From contig NW_026623078.1 in the NCBI RefSeq assembly GCF_023065955.2, positions 8,194,199 to 8,258,198 of the forward strand: DNA of 64,000 nt, written 5' to 3'. Every line of letters begins with the position of its first letter. Positions within the stretch are counted from its first letter, which is position 1. This DNA comes from Ursus arctos. Taxonomy: Eukaryota; Chordata; Mammalia; Carnivora; Ursidae. The notes beneath the pieces are model-generated. The model was not told where the DNA came from. It worked only from the letters and a program-made list of their open reading frames with translations, and searched no databases. This document shows positions 41,880 to 53,110 of this stretch, piece after piece. The position numbers were made by a program, and so were the translations under genes.

Positions 41880-42410
41880 AAACCCCTGTCAGGGATGAAA
41901 AACTTTTCCTCTACCTCTTAAGTTTGTGAGCAGGGGACTATGAATTCAACTAACAAAAGACAGATAAACAAGAGCAATGGCACATATTTTTAACATAGAA
42001 GCTATAGGACATAGGAGTTACAGGAAGAAAAAATGAAACTCAAAGAAGTGGTTAGACACAGGACTTACATGCCATTTTTAACTAAGGAAAGAGGGTTTTG
42101 GCTTACAAGGATGGTAAATTGTGAGGTAACTAGGAAATATGTGGTAGAAACTAATGGAATATCAGGGTTATTTTAGTAAGGTTTGTTTATACAAATTTAT
42201 GTCAGGGTTGACTCTCTCCAGTGACAAGAGTTATTTTTCAAGTTCAGAGGAGGGAAACACCTACACAAAGGGAAATTTCTACCCTGCTTTCAGGCAGTTC
42301 AGGAGAGGACAGAGAACTCTTCCTGGTATGTTCATTCCCAAATGCCTTCAACTCAAAATAATTCTTCTGCCCAAAGGCATACTTTGGAATGACGTAGTCT
42401 GATGCCCTTC
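41880..42410 (+). repeat. LTR-like repeat
   Basis: The start region (aacttttcctctacctctta, agacagataaacaagag) is also seen at 48265-48360. Probably an ERVL-type LTR. No internal gene. Confidence 0.5.
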
Positions 42411-43020
42411 ATCCCTTCACCCTGTCACATCCAGTTTTCATATGAACATGGGATTATTTTTACAGGAAGCAGTGACTTCTGCTGCTCCTGTCAGTCATCT
42501 AGTTGTAAATTTTCTTGGAAGCCCCTGTATTTCGTCAGAGTATGATGAATAGCTCCATGATAAACTGAGTAATGATTGATAGTGACTTCTAGTTCACTCA
42601 AGGAAAGGGTTCATCCACTCATTATTGCTCGTTCTTCACTGGGCTTCAAGACAATTCAGTTCAATTTCATTATTAAGTAGAGTTCCATTTTTCCCTCCTT
42701 TGGTGCTGGTAAAACCTAGAAAACATACTCTATATCATAAAACTTCTGTGTAGTTTTACGAAGGATGTAGTGTTCTAGTTTTGATCATTTATTTAGAAAG
42801 TGTACTTGTATTACTGCATTTTCAGGGAAGAAGTAGTCTCATTGATTGATTTGCTCTGTGACGATGTGTCGACATGAGGTCACCTGCACAGAACAAGTAA
42901 GAAAATCTGCTCATTTATACCCAGTCATTTAAATTGCCTTTTAGAGAGCAATAAGACTTATTTGTATCTTATGAACAGAGGCACTGGTAGGTATGCTTTT
43001 TTGGAATATAGTATATTGCT
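42411..43020. other. Intergenic, unassigned
   Basis: No element or gene recognised. Confidence 0.45.
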
Positions 43021-43029
43021 TTAAACATT

Positions 43030-43165
43030 GGCCTTCAGGTAGACAGGCCCAGTTTCAAGTCTGGCTTTATTACCTGAAAGCTGTATGATCTTGGGCACAT
43101 TACTATATCTCTCCATGCCCCAGTTACCTCATGTGTAGAATAGAGGTAATGCTACTATGTTAGTT
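43030..43165 (+). repeat. MIR element
   Basis: Core wording gctgtatgatcttgggcacatta, then cagttacctcatgtg. Confidence 0.75.
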
Positions 43166-43169
43166 AGTT

Positions 43170-43950
43170 GGCAAAGGAAAAAAACCTAGCACAAATTGGC
43201 TTAAAAAAAAAAAAAGAAAATATATGGTTTGTAAAACTAGAATGTTTGTGGGCATACGGATTTCAGTCTTGGCCAGGTGCAGAGGTCTACTGATGTGTTT
43301 GACTTCTGTCTCCACTGCTCAGATCTCTTTTCTGTGGTCCCCTCTGTACAGGCAGGTTCTTTGGGTGGAGGCTGGGTGGCTATCACAGAGCTCACCAACC
43401 CGAAAGACAGACTTCCTTTGGCAGTAAGAACCTTCTGTACCCATTCCCTGTAGTGGGTGGAATAGGTAGATGCCCCAGCTTCAGTCCCTTGTCCACCGAG
43501 GTCTTGGTGGAGTGGGCACAGTTCTTGCAAATCAGACTGAGAGTGGGGCAGAGGCCTTTCCCCAAAGGAAAAGCAGGGGCTGTGACCAGAAGGGAAATGT
43601 ATGCTTGAAGTAGAACAAAAGGTATCCTCTGCCAGTACCCACCTAGCCCATGGGCAGATCGGAAAACTTACCTGAGATGATGTATATAAAGTACTGGCAT
43701 AGAGTAAGAGCTTAATAAGCAATCACTCTTCATTACCATCACTTCAGGAAGAGGCTCTCTGACATATGCTTACTGTCACATAAAAAAAATTATGCATCTT
43801 AAAATTAAAAACTAAATGTATAGAATGATTTCTTCTTTGTAGAAACTGCACATACACACAGAAAAATACTGAAAAGATGCAGCTAAAAATGATAGCAGGG
43901 TGGTCTCTGGATGGCAGAATTTTAGGTAAGTTTACTTTTCCTCTTTATTC
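43170..43950. other. Intergenic, unassigned
   Basis: A 161-codon minus-strand ORF (43237-43722) resembles nothing I know and is most likely chance. Otherwise nothing is recognised. Confidence 0.45.
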
Positions 43951-43957
43951 AGATCAC

Positions 43958-44155
43958 TTTTTTTTTTTTAAGATTTTATTTATTTATTTGACAGAGAGAG
44001 ACAGCCAGAGAGAGAGGGAACACAAGCAGGGGGAGTGGGAGAGGAAGAAGCAGGCTCCCAGCGGAGGAGCCTGATGTGGGGCTCAATCCCATAACGCCGG
44101 GATCACGCCCTGAGCCGAAGGCAGACGCTTAACGACTGAGCCACCCAGGCGCCCC
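43958..44155 (-). mobile_element. Young SINEC (bear-like variant)
   Basis: The duplication CAGATCAC flanks it at 43950 and 44156. Wording is nearly the same as the SINEs at 17828 and 60259. Confidence 0.93.
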
Positions 44156-44412
44156 CAGATCACCTTTTAAAAATATTTAAACATTATTTTTGAATAGGTC
44201 AATGCATGTACATAGTGCAACACACTAAGGATATAAAATGACACACAATGGAAACTGTTTCTCTTACTCTTGTCCTTCCAGCTCCCTCCCTAGGAGCTGA
44301 GCAATCTTACCATATTTTTATGTATCCGTTCAGATATACCTTATACAATTTTACTTATCTTTGATCTTTGTACAATTAACTTCTTACTTTTGTATTAAGA
44401 AAAATGTCTGAA

Positions 44413-44602
44413 GGGGCACCTGGGTGGCTCAGTCAGTTAAGCATCCGACTCCTGGTTTTGGCTCAGGTCATGATCTCAGGGCCCTGAGACAGATCGAGTT
44501 CTCTGTTGGGTTCCACGACCAGCAGGGAGATTCTCTCTCTTCCTCTGCCCCTCCCCCTGGTCATGCTCTCTCGCCAAAATAAGTAAAATAAATACATCTA
44601 AG
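44413..44602 (+). mobile_element. SINEC-type SINE
   Basis: Full copy. Its A-tail has grown into the next microsatellite. Confidence 0.9.
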
Positions 44603-44625
44603 AAAGAAAGAGAGAAAGAGAGGAA

Positions 44626-44677
<52 letters not shown>

Positions 44678-44690
44678 AAAGAAAGAAAGT
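44603..44690 (+). repeat. (GAAA)n microsatellite from a SINE tail
   Basis: About 88 bp of GAAA/AAAG units directly on the SINE's tail. Likely polymorphic. Confidence 0.95.
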
Positions 44691-44704
44691 CATAAAATAA
44701 TGAA

Positions 44705-45170
44705 TACATGCCACTGTGGGTTGGTTTGTGTCCCCTAAAATGGTATGTCCAAGTTCTAACCCCTGGTATTGGTGGATGTGATCTTACTTGGAATAGTTTT
44801 CGGAGAAGTAATCAAGTTAATATGCAGTTATATAGGGTTAGAGTGGGTCCTTAATCAAGCATTAGTGTCCTTTTAAGAAGAGAGAAAGTTGGATGCAGAG
44901 ATACAAAAAGAGAATACCATTAGATGACAGAGGCAGAGACTGGAGTGATGTGTTTGTATGCCAAGAACTGCTGGCGACCAGGAGGTAGGAGAGAGGCGTA
45001 GGACAGATTCTCTCTCAGAACCTCTAAAAGGAACCCGCCTTGTAGGCACCTTGATTTTGGACTTCTAGAATGCAGAACAGGAATGGGGGTGGGGGATAAA
45101 TTTCTGTTGTTTTACGCCACCAAGTCTGTGGCAATTTGTTGTGGCAGCTCTAGGAAACTAATATATATCT
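44705..45170 (+). mobile_element. MLT1-type (ERVL-MaLR) solo LTR
   Basis: Wording ggttggtttgtgtcccctaaaa, then cttgattttggacttc and tctgttgttttacgccaccaag, ending ggaaactaatata, matches MLT1 LTRs as I know them. Confidence 0.75.
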
Positions 45171-45270
45171 ATGCTCTACAAAATTTGTATAATATGGTAA
45201 AGCAAAAAGAGATAAAAAGTTACTCAACAGTTACATTAATCAAAAATAACCTCTTAAAAAAAACACTTTA

Positions 45271-45386
45271 AGGGGTGCCTGGCTGGCTCAGTCTGTAGAG
45301 CATGGCACTCTTGATCTCAGGGTCATGAGTTCAAGCCCCACATTGGGTGTGGAGCCTACTCAAAAAAAAACCCAAAAACAAAACCA
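45271..45386 (+). mobile_element. Short SINEC variant
   Basis: Head ggggtgcctggctggctcag to cattgggtgtggagcc, then an A-rich tail. Same short type as the SINE split by the L1 at 14592-20908. Confidence 0.85.
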
Positions 45387-45693
45387 CTTTTAAATGTATT
45401 TTCTTAATGTATGCTTGAGTGTTTTTAAAATATTTATGTTCATACTATGTACTGAACTTCTATACTTTGCCTTTTAAGTTAACATTAAAACTTTTCCCTT
45501 TTACACAGGTACTTTTGAAATCAAAAGACTTGGGGGCCAAAAGGGAAGATTCAAAACGGATTTTTCATATATCACTGAATAACAAACAAACATCATGTAT
45601 ATACACGGTAAATAGCAGAAAGAAGTTTCGAAGAGGCCATGTGTGATTAAAGAAAAGATTTTTGAAGCAGTTTTATTTGCCTATTAAAATTTG

Positions 45694-45890
45694 GGGGGGC
45701 GCCTGGGTGGCTCAGTTAGTTAAGGGTCTGCCTTCGACTTAGGTCATGATCCCAGAGTCCTGCGATCGAGCCCCACATCGGGCTCCCTGCTTAGTGGGGA
45801 GCCTGCTTCTCCCTCTCCCTGTGCTCCTCCTGCTTGGACGCTGTGTCTCTCTCTCTCTGACAAATAAATAAATAAAATCTTTGAAAACAT
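45694..45890 (+). mobile_element. SINEC-type SINE
   Basis: Full head, body and AATAAATAAATAAA tail. Confidence 0.92.
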
Positions 45891-45894
45891 TATT

Positions 45895-47340
45895 TTTTAA
45901 AAGAACAAGGTAATATCTGGTTTAAATTTTCAAACAATACCAAAGAATATATAGCCAAACATGTTTCTTTTCCACACTTGCTCCCCAGAGTGTTCTTCCT
46001 ACAAAGCAACCAGTTTAACACAAAGTTTGAAAATAGAGAGGAAATAAGATTTTGTGGAAGAGAGCATTTGAAAAGAATAGAATGTGCAAACTTTGGAACA
46101 TGAGGATAAAGATTTCTTGTCTAATTAGATTCTGAAAACATGATCCTTGCATCACTAGACTTGATGAGGCTTCCAGGCTTGACTGGAAAGGATTTCTGAG
46201 TGATGGGACACAAATGGAAACAGCCTTGCGTACCAACAGTCTCAGACATTGGAATCAAGAGGTGGTGATTGGGCTCTAGCACTGCTGAACAATCTGAGAA
46301 GACACCTTGATTTCTCAGAATCTCACTTCCCGCCTCCTTAAAATATTTTTTACTATCTGCTTGTCCTGAGATCTGAAGCAAATATTTGTTGTCAAAAATT
46401 GTTACAGTTTAACTTGTCATAATATATCACTGTGAATGTTTGCACAAAACAATTCTCAGTCTAAATACTTGTAGACATATGAAATGATTTATACATAAGG
46501 TTATTGTATATTGCTTATGATTGCAAAAAAATAGAAACAACCTGAATATACATTAATAGGAACTGATTAAATAAATTATATATATCCATACAATGGAACA
46601 CTATAAAAAAAAGAATGAGATAGCCTCTCAATGTACTTATATGGAAAGGTGTCTAAGAAAAATTTCTAAAAAGAAAAAGCCAGGTCTAAAATAGTGTATT
46701 TAGTTATCCTTCTTGTGTGTAAAAAACATTGGGGGAGAGTAAAAATCTATATTCTAATTTGCTAGAATGAATTAAAACAACTCTGGAAGAATATACAAAA
46801 ACCTAATAAAAACAGTTACTTGGGGAGTTGATGGAGCAGTTGGTGCGCAGATGGAGGTTAACACTTTCTGCTATAGTTTCTTACAGTTCAGTTATGCACA
46901 TCGGGAATGTGTTACCTATTCAAAAATAAAGGAAATCGTTTACCTGGACATACACTATGCTTTATTTGGTGATGTAGCTTGCCTTGCCATTACAGAGTCA
47001 CTTTATTAGTACTTAAGTTGACTTATAAATGTGACCAAACTTACAAAGAGGCTGCAAGGGTCTAGATATACTGATGGTGACAAATATCTATGTGAGATTT
47101 TGGAATATCATTTCTTGTACTTCGGACACACGAAAAGATCTTTTTTACAGTATTACTACAGTACTATGCAACACCATATTGCAAAGTAATGTCATGTTGC
47201 AGTGTTCTTAGTGTATGGTCATTATGCTGTTGGGGATGACCCTGTGGAAGATCACTAAAGATCTACCATAAAGCTGAAAACACCAACGCATGACCAGCAC
47301 TAACATGCCTTGTCTTTTGACAAGTGGCTATGGCTATCTA
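45895..47340. other. Intergenic, mostly unassigned
   Basis: About 46500-46950 reads like a very old L1 3' region (caatggaacactataaa, a-rich). The rest is unassigned. Confidence 0.4.
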
Positions 47341-47360
47341 AAAAGTATTGTTGCCTTTTT

Positions 47361-47376
47361 TTTTAACAAAAAACTT

Positions 47377-47413
<37 letters not shown>

Positions 47414-47590
47414 TTTATTTAATTTGAGAGAGAGTGAGAGAGGAGGGGCACAGGGAGATGGAGAGAGAATCCTCAAGCAGACTCCCCACAGAGCAAGGAA
47501 CCCAATGTGGGGCTGAATCCCAGGACACTGAGATCATGAGATGAGCTGAAATTAAGAGTCACTTTACTGACTGAGCCACTCAGGTGCCCC
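47361..47590 (-). mobile_element. SINEC-type SINE with (TTTA)n tail
   Basis: The duplication AAGTATTGTT(G/A)CCTTTTT is at 47343-47360 and 47591-47608. Its tail has become a (TTTA)n microsatellite at about 47377-47422. Confidence 0.93.
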
Positions 47591-47639
47591 AAGTATTGTT
47601 ACCTTTTTTACACAGTCTACCAATGTTCAAACACCAACT

Positions 47640-48955
47640 CTGATACCACCTGTGTGTCCCACAGTTTAATTCCAACACTAACTACCAGAGTTAATACAGA
47701 CCTCACGAGTTCAAGGACAAAATCTCCAACAAAACTGCCTCCATTTCAGATGTCATTTGCAAGTTTTGGATGTCCCCAAGTCACCTTCACTTCTTCCCAC
47801 CTTGCTACAATTTCCAAAATGCTCTGTTTCTACACCAACTGGGTGGACTGCAATTCAATTACGATACTAGCTAACAGACTTAGCACAGAGACCATGGATT
47901 AAAGAAAAAGTCTATTGCAAAACTGCCACCACTTCAGATGCCAGTTGCAAGTCTTGGAGGCCACCTGCACATCTAACCAAGCAGCTCTCAATGTGGAGGT
48001 TCCCCCAATCCTCTCAGGTTTTATAATTCACTGGAACTACTCACAGAACTCACTAAAAGTGCTATGCTTATAATTACAGTTTTATTATAAAGAATGCTGT
48101 GATGGTTAATATTATCAACTTGACTAGGCCATGGGTGTTCAGATATTTAATTACACATTATTCAGGGTGTGTCTGTGAGGGTGTTTCTGGATGATATTAA
48201 TGATTAATGTTTTAATTGTTAGATGGAGTAAAGCAGATTGCTTTCCCTACTGTGGGTGGGCTCTATAGGGAAGGAAAATTTTTCCTTCTACTCTTCTACA
48301 TTCTTTGGCTGCTCTAATAATTAAACTGACATAGGACAGATTAACAGGAGAAAACCAGATTTAATTTCATATATATGGGAAACCCATAGTAATATGAAAC
48401 CCAAGGGCAAGTTGGGCAGTTTAGGCTTATATGCCATCCTGAGCTAAAGGATGGGATAGAGGCCTGGAGCTTCAAAGGAGAGGAGATGATTCACAGGATG
48501 ATAAGAAGAGCAGATGTATAGTAATTACATGCTTGATTTGCCATACAGACAGGTCATTCAGATAAAAGTTGTTTGGTAATTGATAGAAACAGTCAAATGA
48601 AGAGACACATATGGCAAGGTCTGGAGAAGTGGGAGAGCAGAGCTTCTATGTCCTCGCCTCACAGAATCCAGGCATGTTATCCTCCCAGCACACCGATGTG
48701 TTCACCAACTAGGAATCTCCATGGAGCTTCTGTTTTTATGAAGGTTTCATTATGTTGGCATAATTGACTAAGCAATTGGACATATGATTGAACTCAATCT
48801 CCAGTCCCCTTTCCCTCCCCAGATGGGCTGGCCCAAAGTTCCAGCCTTTGAGTCATGTTGTTGGTCTTTCTGGTGACCCTTCCTCATCCTTAAGTTATCT
48901 TAATGAATAACCTCATTAATATATCAAAGACACTCCTATCGTGATGGAAATTTCA
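47640..48955 (+). repeat. LTR-like repeat, copy 2, with internal tandem repeat and interruption
   Basis: Same family as 39030-39715. A unit of about 185 bp occurs twice (near 47650-47790 and 47840-47975, each with cttcagatg/ttcagatg...ttgcaagt). At about 48106-48582 another LTR-like sequence interrupts it, and the first family resumes at about 48583. Confidence 0.5.
48106..48582 (+). repeat. Inserted LTR-like sequence
   Basis: It opens with atggttaatattatcaactt, then gtgtctgtgagggtgtttctgg. Its second half shares wording with 41880-42000 (ttccttctactcttct, gacagattaacaggag). Confidence 0.45.
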
Positions 48956-48959
48956 AGAT

Positions 48960-49170
48960 TTTATTTTAAGATTTATTTATTTATCTGAGAGAGAGAGAGA
49001 AAAAGCACATAGCAGGGGGAGGGATAAAGGGTAAGGGGGAAGAGAAAGATAATCAGACTCCTTGCTGAGCACAGAGCCTGACAGGGGGCTCAATCCCCGA
49101 ACCCTGAGATCATGACCTGAGCTGAAATCAAGAAATGGCTGCTTCACCGACTGAGCTACCCAGGCACCCC
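48960..49170 (-). mobile_element. SINEC-type SINE
   Basis: T-rich start, GA-rich middle, 'gagctacccaggcaccc' end. Flanked by aatt(t/c)caaga. Confidence 0.88.
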
Positions 49171-49240
49171 CAGAATTCCAAGAATGTTTGAAGCTTTGTG
49201 CCAGGAGCAGGAAACAAAGACCAGATATGGCTTTTATTCT

Positions 49241-49361
49241 TTTTTTTCTAATTTAATTTTTTTAAATTATGATATGTTAGTCACCATACAGTACATCATT
49301 AGCTTTTGATGTCAGAGTATTAGGGAGGGCACATATTGCATTGAGCACTGGGTGTTATAGT
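49241..49361 (-). mobile_element. Tiny L1 insertion with 5' inversion
   Basis: T-rich tail and the last part of the L1 3'UTR (gttagtcaccatacagtaca) in minus orientation, then from about 49316 the neighbouring upstream L1 part (gggagggcacatattgca) in plus orientation. The duplication TTTTATTCT is at 49232-49240 and 49362-49370. This is a complete twin-primed insertion of only about 120 bp. Confidence 0.85.
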
Positions 49362-49371
49362 TTTTATTCTA

Positions 49372-49840
49372 CCACACTAACAGATTAATTGTTTCCTCTG
49401 CAGAGCCCTACCATGCCAAAAGCTTTTGATGATGTCATATAGCAGTACATCCTGAAGGAATTTGCCAGTAAGGGGGAAAGTATCATTATGTACTTCAGTT
49501 CTAAACCCCTAAAACTGTGTGCTTTAGGTGTGAACTCCCAATGTTTTTGAATTGTATTGTTAGTATGTGAAATTGTTTTCTAGTATCTTTATATTCACAT
49601 GTAGTCTGTTCTCATTTCAGAATTGGAACTCCTCAAGGTTTTTTTTTTTTTTAATTTTTGTATTCTTTCATTTTCTTTCCCACAATATTATTTATTAATA
49701 AAAACAGTAAGAACTCAATAAATGCTTGCAGAGCAAATATTAAAGGCTAATAAATTTCATGTTTTATTAATAGTACAATGGTCTCTCTAGTATAGACCTA
49801 GACTAATTTATTCATAAGTGGCTTGGATTAACACTTGTCT
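49372..49840. other. Intergenic, unassigned
   Basis: Contains a T14 run at about 49640. Nothing recognised. Confidence 0.4.
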
Positions 49841-49844
49841 ATTT

Positions 49845-49940
49845 TTTTAAAGTAAACTCTATGCCCATTGTGGGGCTTGAACTCATGACCCTGAGATCAA
49901 GAGGTCATGCTCTACTTGACAGAGCCAGCTGGGTGCTCCA
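49845..49940 (-). mobile_element. Old short SINEC variant
   Basis: Antisense of the short type: cattgtggggcttgaactcatgaccc to gagccagctgggtgctcc. Confidence 0.75.
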
Positions 49941-49944
49941 ACAC

Positions 49945-50570
49945 TTGTCTAATTAAAGGCAAGTTAATCTTATGGTCAGAAGTCACTAAAGATCCATTTA
50001 AAAAATTATGTCATTGGAAAATCATTTACAAATAATAAAACTATTTGTGTTTCTGGACACACTACTAAGCATTCTCTAAGTGTTCATGTGCACCTGAAAT
50101 GAAACCACTTAGATATTGTATAAGGAGTGTTACTGCAGTCATCTGCAATGTAGTACACTTTATTTTCTACTAAAATTCTAGGGAGGTTTTCTTTTGTGAA
50201 ACAGTCAATCAATCCTCTGATTTCCCTGATCACAATCCTGCAATTTCCTCAGCCAGGTAGAAATGGAAGGAGTGTCCATGTTTGTGCTGATTAGAAATCA
50301 ATAAATGTCCTGGGTCCTCAGGATACACTGTGACAACAAGACTTTTCTGAAAGGATCCAATATGTGAAATCTTGTTGTCAGGTCTAGATTTCAAGCATGT
50401 TCTTCTGGTTAAGAATAAATAATTTTAAAGGAGAAAATAAAAACCTCACATAATGCAGAGAGATAAAAAGTTCAATAGGAATGACTGAGTAATCTTCAAT
50501 CAGTCAGGTTACTTTCCAAATCAAGGTCTCCAACTATAGATTCCTTCAGTTAAATTAATGTATTTTGCAA
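49945..50570. other. Intergenic, unassigned
   Basis: No element or gene recognised. Confidence 0.4.
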
Positions 50571-50571
50571 A

Positions 50572-50707
50572 AAAGATTTTATTTACTTATTTGTCAGGGA
50601 GAGCACCCAAGTCACAAACAGGGAGAGCAACAGGCAGAGGGAGAAGCAGCCTCCCCGCTGAGCAAGGAGCCTGATATGGGACTCGATCCCAGGACCCTTA
50701 ACCGACT
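50572..50707 (-). mobile_element. Truncated SINEC
   Basis: Body wording to ggacccttaaccgactg. The head is missing. Confidence 0.75.
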
Positions 50708-51139
50708 GCACAATTTGTTAGATTTATTCCTAAGAATTTAATTTTTAGGGTGCTTATGTAAATGGTATTATGTTTTTAATTTCAGATTCCACTTGATCAA
50801 TGCAAATATTTAGGAAAGTGATTGACTTCTGTATGTTAACCTTTTATCCTGCAACCTTGCTAGTTTCAGATTTTTTGTTGTTGATTTTTTTTCAGATTTT
50901 CTACATAGACAATCACACAATTGGCAGTTTCTTTCTTTTTTCTCCAGTAGAATGTTGAAGAGGAGTGATGAAGAAGGGATACTTGTCTTGTTCCTGATCT
51001 TAGTGGAAAATCTAATAGTTGGTCACCACTAAGTATCATGTAAACTGTGGTTTATTTTTTTGTTTTGTTTTGTTTTGTTTTGTAGATATTCTTTATCAAG
51101 TCAAGGAAGTTCCCCTCTATTCCTATTTTACTTAGGGTT

Positions 51140-51329
51140 TTTTGTTTTTAAGATTTTATTTATTTGACAGAGAGAGACAGCCAGCGAGAGAGGGAACACA
51201 GCAGGGGAGTGGGAGAGGAAGAAGCAGGCTCCCAGCAGAGGAGCCTGATGTGGGACCCGATCCCAGAACGCTGGAATCACGCCCTGAGCCGAAGGCAGAC
51301 GCCTAATGACTGAGCCACCCAGGCGCCCC
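51140..51329 (-). mobile_element. Young SINEC (bear-like variant)
   Basis: Antisense copy with the wording acagccagcgagagaggg and cctgagccgaaggcagacgc. Confidence 0.9.
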
Positions 51330-51703
51330 TGTCTGGTTTTGTTATTAGGGTAATGCTGAACTAACAGAATGAAATAAGAAGTATTCCTTCGGTTCTATCT
51401 TCTGAAAGAGATTATAGAGAATTGCTATAATTTCTTTCTTAAATGTTTGATAGAATTTACCATTGAACCCATCTGGGCCTGGTGCTTTCTGTTTTGGAAT
51501 ATAGATATAGATCTATTTATATTGTCTATTTCTTCTTCTGTGAGTTTTGGCAGATTGTGTCTCTCAAGGAATTGGTCCATTTTATCTAGGTTGTTGACTT
51601 TGGGGCATCGAGTTGCTCAGACTGTTTTTGTTCTGTTTTGTTTTGTTTGAGAGAGAGAGAGAGCACATGCTCGAGTTGTGGGGAGAGGGAGAGAGAGAAT
51701 CTT

Positions 51704-52492
51704 TTTTTTTTTTTAAAGGTAGACTTGTAATAACTGTTTTTTTTTTTATTATGTTAGTCACCATACAATACATCCTTAGTTTTTGATGCAGTGTTCCATG
51801 ATTCATTGTTTGCGTATAACACCCAGTGCTCCACGCAACATGTGCCCTCCTTAAGACCCATCACCAGGCTAGCCCAACCTCTCACCCCCTCCCTTCTAAA
51901 ACCCTCAGTTTGTTTCTTGGAGTCCATAGTCTCTCGTGGTTCATTTCCTCCTCTGTTTACCCTCCCTTCATTTTCCCCTTCCTTCTACTGATCTCCCTGC
52001 TATTTCTTATGTTCCACAAATGAGTGAAACCATATGATAATTGTCTTTCTCTGCTTGACTTATTTCATTAGCATAATCTCCAGTCCCGTCCATGTTGACG
52101 CAAATGTTGGGTAATCATTCTTTCTGATGGCTGAGTAATATTCCATTGTATATATGGACCATATCATCTTTATCCAGTTATCTGTTGAAGGGCATCTCGG
52201 CTCCTTCCACAATTTAGCTATTGTGGACAATGCTGCTATGAACATTGGGGTGCATATGGCCCTTCTCTTCACTGTCTGTACCTTTGGTGTAAATACCCAG
52301 TAGAGAGAGAGAAAGAGAGCACATGTTCGAGTTGTGGGGAGAGCAAGAGAGAGAATCTTTTTTTTTTTTTTTTTAAAGGTAGACTTGTAATAACTGTTTT
52401 TATCACCAGGTTGAGTCATGCAGTTACAAAGTAGTTAGAAATTTCTGAAAGGATATTGCTGTTAAAAAAAAAAGTTCATTCTTACATAAATA
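51704..52492 (-). mobile_element. Unidentified retrocopy inside the SINE (itself split by an L1)
   Basis: On the minus strand this is a short unique piece (about 52376-52492) with a poly(A) end, flanked by a GA-rich duplication, so it looks like a reverse-transcribed RNA. The source is not recognised. The L1 at about 51742-52302 split it. Confidence 0.6.
51742..52302 (-). mobile_element. 5'-truncated L1 flanked by ~95-bp direct repeats
   Basis: L1 3'UTR and end of ORF2 (tatgttagtcaccatacaat to gtgtaaatacccagta). Both flanks carry the same segment (about 51650-51741 and 52303-52401), including cgagttgtggggagag and aaaggtagacttgtaataac. Confidence 0.85.
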
Positions 52493-53110
52493 AGAGAGAG
52501 AGAATCTTAAGCAGGTTCCACACCCAGCACAGAAGCAGACTCAGGGCTAGATCTCATGACTGAGATCATGACCTGAGCTGAAATCAAGAGTCAGATGCTT
52601 AACCGACTGAGCCACCCAAATGCCCCATAGTATATTTTATTATTGTAGATTTAATGTCCATGGGATTGGTAGTAATATCCCTTCTTTCATTTCCAATTTA
52701 GAAATTTGCATTATTTCTCTCTTTTTTTTATTAGTCTGGCTAGAGGCTTATTAATTGTATTGATCTTTTCAAAGAACCAGTTTTTGGGTTTGTTGATTTT
52801 GTCTATTGATTTCTTCTTTTCAGTTTCATTGGTTTCTATTCTAATTTTTATTATTTCTTTTCTTCTGTTTTCTTTGGATTTAATTTGCTCTTCTTTTTCT
52901 GGCTTCCTAAGATGGGAGCTTAGATGAGTGACTTTAGTTCTTCTTTTCTTTTCTAATACTTGTATTCAATGCCATACATTTCTCCCTAAGCACTGCTTTT
53001 ACTGTATCCCACAAATTTTGATAAATTGTTTTTGTTTTCATGTATTTAAAAATATAAATTTCTCTTGAGATTATTACTTCTTTGACTTGTGTTATTTGGA
53101 AGTGTGTTGT

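Larger units (their letters stand above)
51630..52626 (-). mobile_element. SINEC split by nested retro-insertions
   Basis: The tail half is at 51630-51703 and the head half at 52509-52626 (ends gagccacccaaatgcccc). The break repeats GAGAGAGAATCTT on both sides (51691-51703 and about 52496-52508), the duplication of the first insertion. Confidence 0.8.
50715..53110 (-). mobile_element. Old L1 LINE fragment, host to several nested insertions
   Basis: Degenerate L1 ORF2 sequence in minus orientation at 50715-51135, 51335-51625 and 52630-53110 (for example attattgtagatttaatgtcc, tcaaagaaccagtttttggg). The gaps are filled by a SINE (51140-51329) and a nested cluster (51630-52626). Confidence 0.75.

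Noticed and set aside
47377..47422. TTTA repeat as a regulatory element
   Set aside because: It is the expanded tail of the antisense SINE at 47361-47590.
52060..52419. 119-codon ORF at 52060-52419
   Set aside because: A chimera of unknown retrocopy, T-tract and L1 ORF2 C-terminus, created by nested insertion.
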